A stretch of 32,483 bases of DNA from an uncultured Bacilli bacterium (GTDB lineage Bacteria; Bacillota_I; Bacilli_A; RF39; UBA660). Each line of letters starts with the position of its first letter. The stretch's first letter is position 1. The notes beneath the pieces are model-generated. The model was given only the letters and a program-made list of their open reading frames with translations. It had not been told where the DNA came from and searched no databases. Where the stretch lies: positions 71,952 through 104,434 of the forward strand of contig CANQWB010000001.1 of the NCBI GenBank assembly GCA_947627435.1. The letters run 5' to 3'. This document shows positions 24,983 through 32,483 of the stretch, piece by piece. A program made the translations under genes and the position numbers.

Positions 24983-26452
24983 ATGAAGAAAATGAAGAAA
25001 AAAGGATTTACATTAATTGAATTATTGGCGGTAATCGTAATATTAGCAATTATCGCACTAATTACAACGCCAATGATAATGAATGTAATAGAGAAAACAA
25101 GAAAAGGAGCAGCCATTCAATCAGTCAATGGATTACTAGAAGCAGGAGAACAATATCAAGTAGAATCTATGATGGATGGAAAACCTTCAAATGTAATTGA
25201 TTTAACGAGTGATGCCTTAAGTACAAAAGGAAGTAAACCAGAAAGTGGCTTATTAGTAATAGATTCCTCTGGAGATATGAGTATTATAGCAAAATATGGA
25301 AAATACTGTATAGAAAAGAAATATGAAGATGAAGAACCAACAATAGTAGAAAAAAATCTATGTGTAATGGAAGAAGATGAAGTAGATGTTAAAATCTATG
25401 GAGTAAGAAGAAAAATCAATAGTTCATCAACAGAGTGGGAGAGAATTAATAATAGTGTTGGATTAGAAGCGAATGCCCAAATAGGAACAGAAAATACAGA
25501 AGTAACAAATGATTTTGATACTATTTATCCATGGAGTGGTATCTATACTTACAGTTGGAATAAAGAAACAAAAGAAGAAACCAAATGGGATGAAGAAGGA
25601 TTTTCATATACCAATGATTATATATTTACAAAAATACCAGAATTTTACTATAGAAGATATCAAGAAAATGGATATGAATATGTTTTAATAAGTAATAAAA
25701 ACATAGATGGATATACAAAAAGTGATGAATTTTCAATAGGAAGATATACGATGTCTGGGTCTGAAGCAGGAGTTTATAGTAAAAGTGGGGTAAAACCATT
25801 ACAAGAGAAAATAATTACAGATTTTAGGAACTATGCAAGAGCATTAGGAAATGAATTTAGTCAATTAGATTATCATTACTTTATAATCCAATTATTATAT
25901 TTAGTGGAATATGCAGACTATAATTCACAAGAAAAATTAGGAAAGGGATATACTGCTAGTAATACTGCCCCTGTTGAAAGCGGTGGATGTGATGATTTAG
26001 GAATGAAATCAGGAACACTCAATAATGATGGACAACATTCCATGATATACCGAGGAATAGAAGATATATATGGAAATATATGGCAATTTGTAGATGGAAT
26101 CAATATAAAAGATAATCAAGCATATGTATGTTATAATCCAAGTGAATATGATTCAGATAAGTTTGAAGGATGTTATCAACAATTAGGATATGTAAATGCA
26201 ACTAATAATGGTTATATAACTAAATTAGGGTATGATTCTAAAAATCCATTAATAGCTTTTCCAATAGAAATAGGTGGAAGTAATAGTACATATATCCCAG
26301 ATAATTATTGGCAAGCATCTGGAGATAAAATAGCTCTTGTCGGCGACAATTGGTTTCACGATTCTCAGGCTGGCTTGTGGTGTTGGAATATGAATGACAT
26401 TTCGTCTAATGTGTGGACTGGCCACGGTGCTCGACTTCTTAAAACCAGTTAA
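24983..26452 (+). CDS. Type IV prepilin-like protein with C-terminal C-type-lectin/FGE-like domain; candidate DGR target protein
   Basis: RBS AAAGGAGTG; MKKMKKKGFTLIELLAVIVILAIIALITTPMIMNVIEKTRKGA; C-terminus EDIYGNIWQFVDGIN...ALVGDNWFHDSQAGLWCWNMNDISSNVWTGHGARLLKTS matching the layout of DGR variable proteins. Confidence 0.8.
   Translation: MKKMKKKGFTLIELLAVIVILAIIALITTPMIMNVIEKTRKGAAIQSVNGLLEAGEQYQVESMMDGKPSNVIDLTSDALSTKGSKPESGLLVIDSSGDMSIIAKYGKYCIEKKYEDEEPTIVEKNLCVMEEDEVDVKIYGVRRKINSSSTEWERINNSVGLEANAQIGTENTEVTNDFDTIYPWSGIYTYSWNKETKEETKWDEEGFSYTNDYIFTKIPEFYYRRYQENGYEYVLISNKNIDGYTKSDEFSIGRYTMSGSEAGVYSKSGVKPLQEKIITDFRNYARALGNEFSQLDYHYFIIQLLYLVEYADYNSQEKLGKGYTASNTAPVESGGCDDLGMKSGTLNNDGQHSMIYRGIEDIYGNIWQFVDGINIKDNQAYVCYNPSEYDSDKFEGCYQQLGYVNATNNGYITKLGYDSKNPLIAFPIEIGGSNSTYIPDNYWQASGDKIALVGDNWFHDSQAGLWCWNMNDISSNVWTGHGARLLKTS
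26334..26452 (+). other. Putative DGR variable region (VR) with IMH-like 3' end
   Basis: Hand-counted GC 52/110 (26341-26450) against 36/120 in 26221-26340; Trp/Asn/Asp/Ser/His-rich codons at the end of a CLec-like domain; invariant-looking GARLLKTS end; hairpin just downstream. Confidence 0.6.
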
Positions 26453-26461
26453 AACGGAGGT

Positions 26462-26482
26462 TTGGAGGCGGTCAGCCTCCAA
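26462..26482 (+). promoter_or_regulatory. Hairpin downstream of VR (DGR homing hairpin/cruciform candidate)
   Basis: TTGGAGGC-GGTCA-GCCTCCAA, perfect 8-bp stem, no T tract. Confidence 0.6.
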
Positions 26483-26522
26483 TAATTCTAGAGTACCTTA
26501 ACAAATATAAAACCCTTGATTA

Positions 26523-26548
26523 AAACAGAAGTCTTACTTCTGTTTTTT
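26523..26548 (+). terminator. Rho-independent terminator of the pilin-like gene
   Basis: AAACAGAAGT-CTT-ACTTCTGTTT then T tract. Confidence 0.75.
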
Positions 26549-26574
26549 ATGAATATAAATATGTAATATTTAAA

Positions 26575-26630
26575 AATTTTTTCAAAAACTATCAATTTTA
26601 AATATTGGTAAAAATGAATCTATAGAAAAA
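26575..26630. repeat. 56-bp direct repeat, copy 2
   Basis: AATTTTTTCAAAAACTATCAATTTTAAATATTGGTAAAAATGAATCTATAGAAAAA. Confidence 0.85.
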
Positions 26631-26707
26631 TAATATCTGTATCAAAGAAAATAAAAAATAGATTTAAAAAGTATTAAAAATAAAGAAAAATATTCATTTT
26701 ACAAGAA

Positions 26708-26745
26708 AAATCTCCTTTGTTAAGATGCATAAAGAAAGGAGATTT
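26708..26745 (+). promoter_or_regulatory. RBS-sequestering / terminator-like hairpin
   Basis: AAATCTCCTTT...AAAGGAGATTT, perfect 11-bp stem whose 3' arm holds the SD of the following gene. Confidence 0.7.
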
Positions 26746-26750
26746 TTTAG

Positions 26751-27581
26751 ATGATAGAAACAAAAATCAATTTATTCAATGATGCGATGTTTAAAGCAAT
26801 TTTCAGAAATCCAAAAAATAGAAAGATAATATCCGAATTCTTATCAGAAGTAACAGGAGTTAAACAAGAATTATTAGAACAAGCCAATTATCAAGGAGGA
26901 GAAATCCCAAAAAAGAAACTAGAAGAAAAAGGAAAGATAGCAGATTTGATTATTAAGATAGAAGATAATCAACAAATTATCGTAGAGATGAATCAATATA
27001 GAAGCAATTATATATTTGAAAAGAATACAAGTTATGCTTTTTCCATATCATCAGAAAGTAGTAAAAAAGGAAGAAGAGAATATCCAAGAGTAATATTAGT
27101 GAATCTAGATAAATTCAATCCATTTCAAACAAAAGAAGGAATCATACGATTTCAATTAAGAGATGAAGAAGGACATGTAGAAACAGAAATATATGAATCG
27201 ATTCATATCATACTTGAAAATATAATAGACAAGCAGTATAATAATAACAAGATAAAAAAGTTTATAGAATTCATGGCGAGTGAAACGATAGAAGAGATGG
27301 AAGAGAAGTTTAAAGGAGATGAAGAATATATGGCGGCGATAAGGACGGTAGAAGAATTATCGACAGATCCAAACTTTGTAGGATATTATGATTTAGAGGA
27401 AGCGCATAAGCAAGAATTAGAAGATATGAGAGAAACTGGATATGATGATGGAATGGAAAAAGGTAAAATAGAAGTAGCAAGAGCCATGTATGAAGAAGGA
27501 TTACCACTTGAAATGATATCAAAGATTACAAAATTAACAATCGAAGAGATTCAAACAATACAAAATGGATCAGAAATGTAA
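26751..27581 (+). CDS. Rpn family / PD-(D/E)XK nuclease family transposase-like protein
   Basis: LFNDAMFKAIFRNPKNRKIISEFLSEVTG...KGKIADLIIKIEDNQQIIVEMNQYRS; C-terminal GYDDGMEKGKIEVARAMYEEGLPLEMISKITKLTIEEIQTI. Confidence 0.85.
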   Translation: MIETKINLFNDAMFKAIFRNPKNRKIISEFLSEVTGVKQELLEQANYQGGEIPKKKLEEKGKIADLIIKIEDNQQIIVEMNQYRSNYIFEKNTSYAFSISSESSKKGRREYPRVILVNLDKFNPFQTKEGIIRFQLRDEEGHVETEIYESIHIILENIIDKQYNNNKIKKFIEFMASETIEEMEEKFKGDEEYMAAIRTVEELSTDPNFVGYYDLEEAHKQELEDMRETGYDDGMEKGKIEVARAMYEEGLPLEMISKITKLTIEEIQTIQNGSEM

Positions 27582-27607
27582 GGTATTGTATATCTTACCA
27601 TCAAAAA

Positions 27608-27641
27608 AACTGATAATAAGTTATAAAACTTTTTATCAGTT
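27608..27641. terminator. Terminator between convergent genes
   Basis: AACTGATAA...TTATCAGTT flanked by A and T tracts. Confidence 0.6.
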
Positions 27642-27645
27642 TTTA

Positions 27646-28977
27646 TTAGCTTTCTTTGATAAAGTATTGTCTTACTTTTTCTAAATGCATTCCTCTTGAA
27701 CCTTTTAAGGCAATCAGTTTATTTTGTGTATTCATTTTTATTAAATATGCAATGAGAGATTCTATATTATCAAAATGAAGCATATTTTTTCCAGTATATG
27801 ATTTCGTTGCTTCACCAACAGACAATATGGTAGTATGCTTCATTTTTTGTAATTGTTTTTTAAGCTTTTTATGAATTTTATGACTAAAATTTCCTAGCTC
27901 TAAGATATCTCCTAAAATAATAATTTTTTCTTTTTTTTGATGATTTAAAAATGTAAATAAACTTGTGCATGATTCATAACTTGCATTATAACAGTCATCA
28001 ATGAAAGTAAATTGATCTGTTTGAATTACATTCATACGCTCTTGAAAAGGTTTGAAATTTCTTAAAGATTCAATGATTGTTTGAATATCAATATGTAAAT
28101 ATAAAGCTACTTCCATTGCAAGTAAAATATTACTTAAAAATTGTTTTCCTGAAATAGGAACAAAAACATCATATATTTCTTTTTGATATTTTATTTTAAA
28201 GGATAATGAGTCTAAATTTTCTTGAATCGCAAATGGTTGTAAATAATATGAATGTTTATTTCCTACATGGATGACTCGGTAATTGTTATGGCTTTTTATT
28301 TTTCTTAAGTAAGGATCATCACCATTTACAAATAATGTGCCATCTTCCATTCCTTTTACTATTTCCATTTTGGCTTGTAGAATTTTTTTCTTAGAACCTA
28401 AGTTTCCAATATGTGAAGTACCTATATTGGTAATTACTCCTAAATCGGGTTCTACCATTTTCGATAAGTGCTCAATTTCTCCTAGATGGTTCATACCCAT
28501 TTCTAAAAGTACTATATTATAGTCCTCGTTTAATTGAAAAAGAGTAAGAGGAATACCAATATGATTGTTGTGATTTTTTTCACTTTTGAGTACGGAATAT
28601 GTAGTAGATAAAATAGTATAAAGTAGTTCTCTCGTCGTTGTTTTTCCTACACTTCCAGTAACTGCAATTGTATATGCAGGGTAGGTTTTTCGGTAATAGA
28701 CTGCCAAGTCTTCTAAACTTTTCATGGTGTCTTCTACATAGAGGATAGGAATTTCTGTTTCAATCGAAACAGGTTTGGATGCTACAATTAAAGATGCTCC
28801 TTTTTGAATTGCATCTTCAATAAAGTCGTGTCCATCTAAATTTTTTCCAACAATTGCGATATAAACATCATTTTCATTTAATTTTCTAGTATCAATTTGT
28901 ATTTGATTTATTTCTTTGTCAGGACATACCTTTTCCATTTTACCGTGAATAATTTGTGCTAATGTATGTATGGTCAT
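27646..28977 (-). CDS. murF: UDP-N-acetylmuramoyl-tripeptide--D-alanyl-D-alanine ligase
   Basis: IQIDTRKLNENDVYIAIVGKNLDGHDFIEDAI...AVTGSVGKTTTRELLYTIL...LEMGMNHLGEIEHLS...IDDCYNASYES; start corrected to ATG at 28977 after AAAAGGAG. Confidence 0.92.
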   Translation of the reverse strand: MTIHTLAQIIHGKMEKVCPDKEINQIQIDTRKLNENDVYIAIVGKNLDGHDFIEDAIQKGASLIVASKPVSIETEIPILYVEDTMKSLEDLAVYYRKTYPAYTIAVTGSVGKTTTRELLYTILSTTYSVLKSEKNHNNHIGIPLTLFQLNEDYNIVLLEMGMNHLGEIEHLSKMVEPDLGVITNIGTSHIGNLGSKKKILQAKMEIVKGMEDGTLFVNGDDPYLRKIKSHNNYRVIHVGNKHSYYLQPFAIQENLDSLSFKIKYQKEIYDVFVPISGKQFLSNILLAMEVALYLHIDIQTIIESLRNFKPFQERMNVIQTDQFTFIDDCYNASYESCTSLFTFLNHQKKEKIIILGDILELGNFSHKIHKKLKKQLQKMKHTTILSVGEATKSYTGKNMLHFDNIESLIAYLIKMNTQNKLIALKGSRGMHLEKVRQYFIKES

Positions 28978-29071
28978 AGTCATTCTCCTTTTGACTATTA
29001 TATGAGAAATATTATCTTCATATGTTTCCGATTGTTCATAATGTGGTACAATAGAAGAAGAAAGCAGTGAT

Positions 29072-31168
29072 ATGATGAACCTTGATTTTTTAAATGAACA
29101 ACAAAAAGAAGCAGTTATGACAACGGAAGGGCCAGTTTTAGTCATTGCAGGTGCAGGAAGTGGAAAGACAAGAGTTTTAACAACACGTATTGCCTATTTA
29201 GTCGAAGAAAAACATGTAAATCCAAATCATATTTTAGCAATTACATTTACCAATAAAGCAGCCGGAGAAATGAAAGATCGCGTGTTATCCATGTTAGGTC
29301 CTGTTGCCTATCAAATACAAATATCGACATTCCATTCATTTGGCTTACAATTGATTAAAGAAAATTATGATATATTAGGATATCATTCTAATTTTACAAT
29401 TATGGATAGTGATGATACTGTTACTGTCATTAAAAAAATTATTAAAGAATTAGGATATGATCCCAAAGAATATAATCCAAAATCAATTCGTAGTAAGATT
29501 AGTGGTGCGAAAAATGAACTGATGAGTCCCAAAGAGTATGAAAAATATGCAGCTACTACATTTGAAGAGGTAGTTGTGAAAGTATATGAACATTATGAAC
29601 AAAAATTAAAATCGAACAATTCTTTTGATTTTGATGATTTACTAATTAAACCAATTGAATTATTCCACAGTCATCCAGAAATTCTAAAAAAATATCAGGA
29701 ACGTTTCCAATATGTTTTAATTGATGAGTATCAGGATACCAATGAAGCACAATATATATTATCAAAGATGATGAGTGCAAAATATAAAAATATATGTGTG
29801 GTTGGAGACGATTCACAAGCTATCTATGCTTGGAGAGGTGCGAACTATAAAAATATTTTAAATTTTGAGCATGATTTTAAAAACACAAAAGTCATTTTAT
29901 TAGAAGAAAATTATCGTTCTACTAAAAATATTTTAAGTGCTGCCAATGATATTATTAAAAACAACAAACAAAGAAAAGAAAAAAAATTGTGGACGGCTAA
30001 CGAAGAAGGACTAAAAATCAAATACCATAAAGCCGATAATGAGATGGATGAAGCACATTATGTGGTAAAAGAAATTCAAACATTGTTAGATCAAGGTGAA
30101 GAATTAAAAGAAATCGCAGTATTATATCGAACGAATGCCCAATCCCGTAATATGGAAGAAGCATTGCTACAGGAAAATATTCCTTATAAAGTAGTCGGTA
30201 GTTTTTATTTCTATAATCGAAAAGAGATTAAAGATTTGATTTGTTATTTAAAGTTAATTTATAATCCAAATGATGATGTTTCTTTTATGCGAGTAGTGAA
30301 TGTTCCTAAAAGAGGAATTGGTGATAAAACGATTGAAGCATTAAGTCTAAAAGCAATGAATGAACATACCAGTTTATTTGACGCAATTACATCTGGAAAA
30401 GAATTAGATTTTAAAACTATGATTGCATCCATTCAAAAAACAGATTGTTCTTTAACGGAATTAGTAGATTTAGTATTAGAAAAAACAGGTATGAAGCATG
30501 AGTTGGAACAAGAAAAAACACTAGAAGCCGATATTCGTTTAGAAAATTTGGAAGAATTTAAAACAATTACGAAGACATTTGAAGAAAAAAATGGTATTAT
30601 ATCTTTAGAAGACTTTTTGAATGAAATTAGTCTTGTGTCTGATATTGAGGAACATAAAAACAATAATGATGTTGTAACTCTTATGACAGTACATTCAGCA
30701 AAGGGTCTTGAATTCAATCATGTATTCTTAATTGGGATGGAAGAGGGACTGTTTCCACATAATAATTCTTTAATGGATTTAGAACAAATTGAAGAAGAAA
30801 GGCGTCTATGTTATGTAGCCGTAACCAGAGCCAAAAAAACTCTTCATTTAGTCAATGCGAGAAGAAGAACAATATTTGGTGATGTAAATTATAATCTACC
30901 AAGCCGTTTCATAGAGGAAATCAGTGATGAATATCTAGAAGTGGATTCTGATATTGTGATGGGAACAAAACCACAATTTAAAAAAGAGAATATGATAGAC
31001 TCTTCTATTGAATATCGTGTAGGCGAAAAAATAGAACATGATAGTTTTGGTATTGGGATGATTGTTGGAGTGGAAGCAAGTATTCTGACAGTAGCCTTTC
31101 CATACCCATATGGAATTAAAAAATTGTTAAAAGGTCATAAGACTTTTAGAAAGGTAACAGGTGATTAG
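29072..31168 (+). CDS. pcrA: UvrD/PcrA-family ATP-dependent DNA helicase
   Basis: LNEQQKEAVMTTEGPVLVIAGAGSGKTRVLTTRIAYL...VLIDEYQDTNEAQY...VGDDSQAIYAWRGA...MTVHSAKGLEFNHVFLIGMEEGLFPH. Confidence 0.95.
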   Translation: MMNLDFLNEQQKEAVMTTEGPVLVIAGAGSGKTRVLTTRIAYLVEEKHVNPNHILAITFTNKAAGEMKDRVLSMLGPVAYQIQISTFHSFGLQLIKENYDILGYHSNFTIMDSDDTVTVIKKIIKELGYDPKEYNPKSIRSKISGAKNELMSPKEYEKYAATTFEEVVVKVYEHYEQKLKSNNSFDFDDLLIKPIELFHSHPEILKKYQERFQYVLIDEYQDTNEAQYILSKMMSAKYKNICVVGDDSQAIYAWRGANYKNILNFEHDFKNTKVILLEENYRSTKNILSAANDIIKNNKQRKEKKLWTANEEGLKIKYHKADNEMDEAHYVVKEIQTLLDQGEELKEIAVLYRTNAQSRNMEEALLQENIPYKVVGSFYFYNRKEIKDLICYLKLIYNPNDDVSFMRVVNVPKRGIGDKTIEALSLKAMNEHTSLFDAITSGKELDFKTMIASIQKTDCSLTELVDLVLEKTGMKHELEQEKTLEADIRLENLEEFKTITKTFEEKNGIISLEDFLNEISLVSDIEEHKNNNDVVTLMTVHSAKGLEFNHVFLIGMEEGLFPHNNSLMDLEQIEEERRLCYVAVTRAKKTLHLVNARRRTIFGDVNYNLPSRFIEEISDEYLEVDSDIVMGTKPQFKKENMIDSSIEYRVGEKIEHDSFGIGMIVGVEASILTVAFPYPYGIKKLLKGHKTFRKVTGD

Positions 31169-31169
31169 T

Positions 31170-31325
31170 ATGGTATTAAGTATTATTGATAGTATCAACA
31201 AAGTAGCAAAGGATTTTCAAGGATGGATTATTGAACATGGGAATAATCCAGTATTATGGGTAGGATTATTTTTCCTAGGTATTTTGATTTTCTATATTAC
31301 CTACAATGCATTACATAAAGATTAA
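31170..31325 (+). CDS. 51-aa single-TM protein
   Basis: MVLSIIDSINKVAKDFQGWIIEHGNNPVLWVGLFFLGILIFYITYNALHKD; follows pcrA with a 1-nt gap. Confidence 0.55.
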   Translation: MVLSIIDSINKVAKDFQGWIIEHGNNPVLWVGLFFLGILIFYITYNALHKD

Positions 31326-31361
31326 TATTTTGTATGGAATTTTTTAGTGAATCTTAGTTTG

Positions 31362-31385
31362 AAAAGTATAGCAATATACTTTTTA
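31362..31385 (+). terminator. Rho-independent terminator
   Basis: AAAAGTATA-GCAA-TATACTTTT then T. Confidence 0.65.
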
Positions 31386-31448
31386 AAAATATTTCTTGCA
31401 CTATAAATGAAATATGTTAGGATAAACAATTAACAGTGAGGTGGAAAA

Positions 31449-32483
31449 ATGAAAGTAGAAACAATGAAAATGATGGCGAATGAAGTTCCAAATTTGGACA
31501 TGGCTAAAAAATTAATGGAAAGTTTAAATCATTTATCTGATAATGATATAAAATTATTATTACAGGAACTCAAGAATTGTGATTATAACGAAAATGCATA
31601 TAAAATTGTTATCAATTCAGAAGTATTAGAAAAAAGAACAACCAAAGAACAAATTCAATTAATGAAGGTCTTTAAAAATTGCGACTATAACAAATATGCA
31701 TATAAAATTGTTACCGATTCAGAAGTATTAGAGAAAAGAACAACCAAAGAACAAATTCAATTAATGAAGGTCTTTAAAAATTGCGATTATAACAAATATG
31801 CATATAAAATTGTTACCGATTCAGAAGTATTAGAGAAAAGAACAACCAAAGAACAAATTCAGTTAATGAAGGTCTTCAAAAATTGCGATTATAACAAATA
31901 TGCATATAGAATTGTTACCGATTCAAATGTGTTGAAAGTAAGAACAATCGAAGAACAAATTCAGCTAATAGAAACCCTCAAGAATTGTGACTGCAATAAA
32001 TATGCAAGTAATATAGCTACCAATTTCAATGTATTAGAAGCAAGAACAACTGCAGAGCAAATTAGGTTAATGGAAGCCCTAAAGAATTGTGATTATCATG
32101 AATATGCAAGTAATATAGCTACTAATTCAAATGTATTAGAAAAAAGAACAACTGAAGAGCAAATTCAGTTAATGAAAGCTTTCAAGAATTGTGACTATGA
32201 TTACTGTGCATATAAAATAGTTGTCAATTCAGATGTATTAGAAAAAAGAACAACTGAAGAGCAAATCAAGTTAATGGAAGAACTCAAGAATTGCGATTAT
32301 AATGAATATGCAAGTAATATAGCTACCGATCCTAATGTATTAAAAGAAAGAACAGCTGAAGAACAAATTAGGTTAATGGAAGCCCTCAACAATTGTGACT
32401 ATAATAAATATGCAAGTAATATAGCTACCGATCCTAATGTATTAAAAGAAAGAACAGCTGAAGAACAAATTAGGTTAATGGAA
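31449..32483 (+). CDS. Tandem-repeat protein (34-aa repeats, probable alpha-solenoid), 3' end outside window
   Basis: Not in track (no stop in window). RBS GAGGTGG. At least nine units of the form LKNCDYNxYAxxIxTDxxVLxxRTxEEQIxLMxA. Confidence 0.8.
   Translation, partial: MKVETMKMMANEVPNLDMAKKLMESLNHLSDNDIKLLLQELKNCDYNENAYKIVINSEVLEKRTTKEQIQLMKVFKNCDYNKYAYKIVTDSEVLEKRTTKEQIQLMKVFKNCDYNKYAYKIVTDSEVLEKRTTKEQIQLMKVFKNCDYNKYAYRIVTDSNVLKVRTIEEQIQLIETLKNCDCNKYASNIATNFNVLEARTTAEQIRLMEALKNCDYHEYASNIATNSNVLEKRTTEEQIQLMKAFKNCDYDYCAYKIVVNSDVLEKRTTEEQIKLMEELKNCDYNEYASNIATDPNVLKERTAEEQIRLMEALNNCDYNKYASNIATDPNVLKERTAEEQIRLME
31537..32483 (+). repeat. 102-bp tandem coding repeats
   Basis: Units at 31639-31740 and 31741-31842 differ at one position; the same 102-nt phase recurs at 32352/32454. 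Confidence 0.85.

Noticed and set aside
25600-26452. Ordinary FGE-sulfatase/formylglycine enzyme domain instead of a DGR target
   Set aside because: No active-site Cys pair pattern evident and the domain sits on a pilin N-terminus. The compositional break limited to the last ~110 nt plus the 3' hairpin fits a DGR VR better, though this alternative is not excluded without a TR.
26462-26482. Hairpin as the transcription terminator of the pilin gene
   Set aside because: No T tract follows; a canonical terminator with T tract is present at 26523-26548.
24811-30717. Track ORFs 24811-25116, 25918-26103, 26249-26482, 27310-27522, 28337-28522, 30433-30717
   Set aside because: Antisense to the pilin-like, Rpn, murF and pcrA genes with no independent support.
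1-32483. DGR reverse transcriptase or second copy of the VR (TR) in the window
   Set aside because: No ORF with RT motifs and no second VR-like stretch noticed on either strand.
1-32483. CRISPR arrays, tRNA or rRNA genes, UGA recoding
   Set aside because: No regularly spaced repeats with unique spacers (the 102-bp repeats are coding), no tRNA/rRNA-like sequence recognised, and TGA serves as a normal stop in overlapping gene pairs.

Overview
AT-rich Firmicutes/Bacilli-type chromosomal segment with a standard genetic code (TGA acts as stop in overlapping gene pairs) and a cell-wall host (murF present). Left to right: (i) 1-6.5 kb, minus strand: a compact run of very small ORFs, most with one transmembrane (TM) segment, plus a 594-aa secreted, C-terminally anchored protein and, cut by the window edge, a P-loop protein MAVRVLSAPPGHGKT...ASFFIDELQYIYDS. 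This reads as an inovirus-like (filamentous phage) prophage with a Zot/pI ATPase, coat-like proteins, an SSB-like protein and a hairpin/repeat candidate origin. (ii) 6.9-10.2 kb: surface-anchored M60-family (HELAH) metalloprotease with Ig-like domains. (iii) 10.4-24.7 kb: surface polysaccharide cluster (polymerase, GT2/GT4 enzymes, ABC exporter, HAD protein, GtrA, Alg14/Alg13-like pair). (iv) 24.7-26.6 kb, the most interesting part: a type IV prepilin-like protein whose C-terminus looks like a C-type-lectin variable region of a diversity-generating retroelement (DGR) target. The last ~110 nt are compositionally distinct and are followed by a perfect 8-bp hairpin that is separate from the gene's terminator. 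The gene sits behind a leader with a G10 tract inside a terminator-like hairpin and is flanked by 56-bp direct repeats. No reverse transcriptase or template repeat was seen in the window, so a DGR would have to act in trans. (v) Rpn/PD-(D/E)XK nuclease gene with its RBS buried in a hairpin, murF, pcrA, a 51-aa TM protein, and an open-ended protein made of 34-aa (102-bp) tandem repeats. All family calls come from reading motifs by eye; no searches were run.
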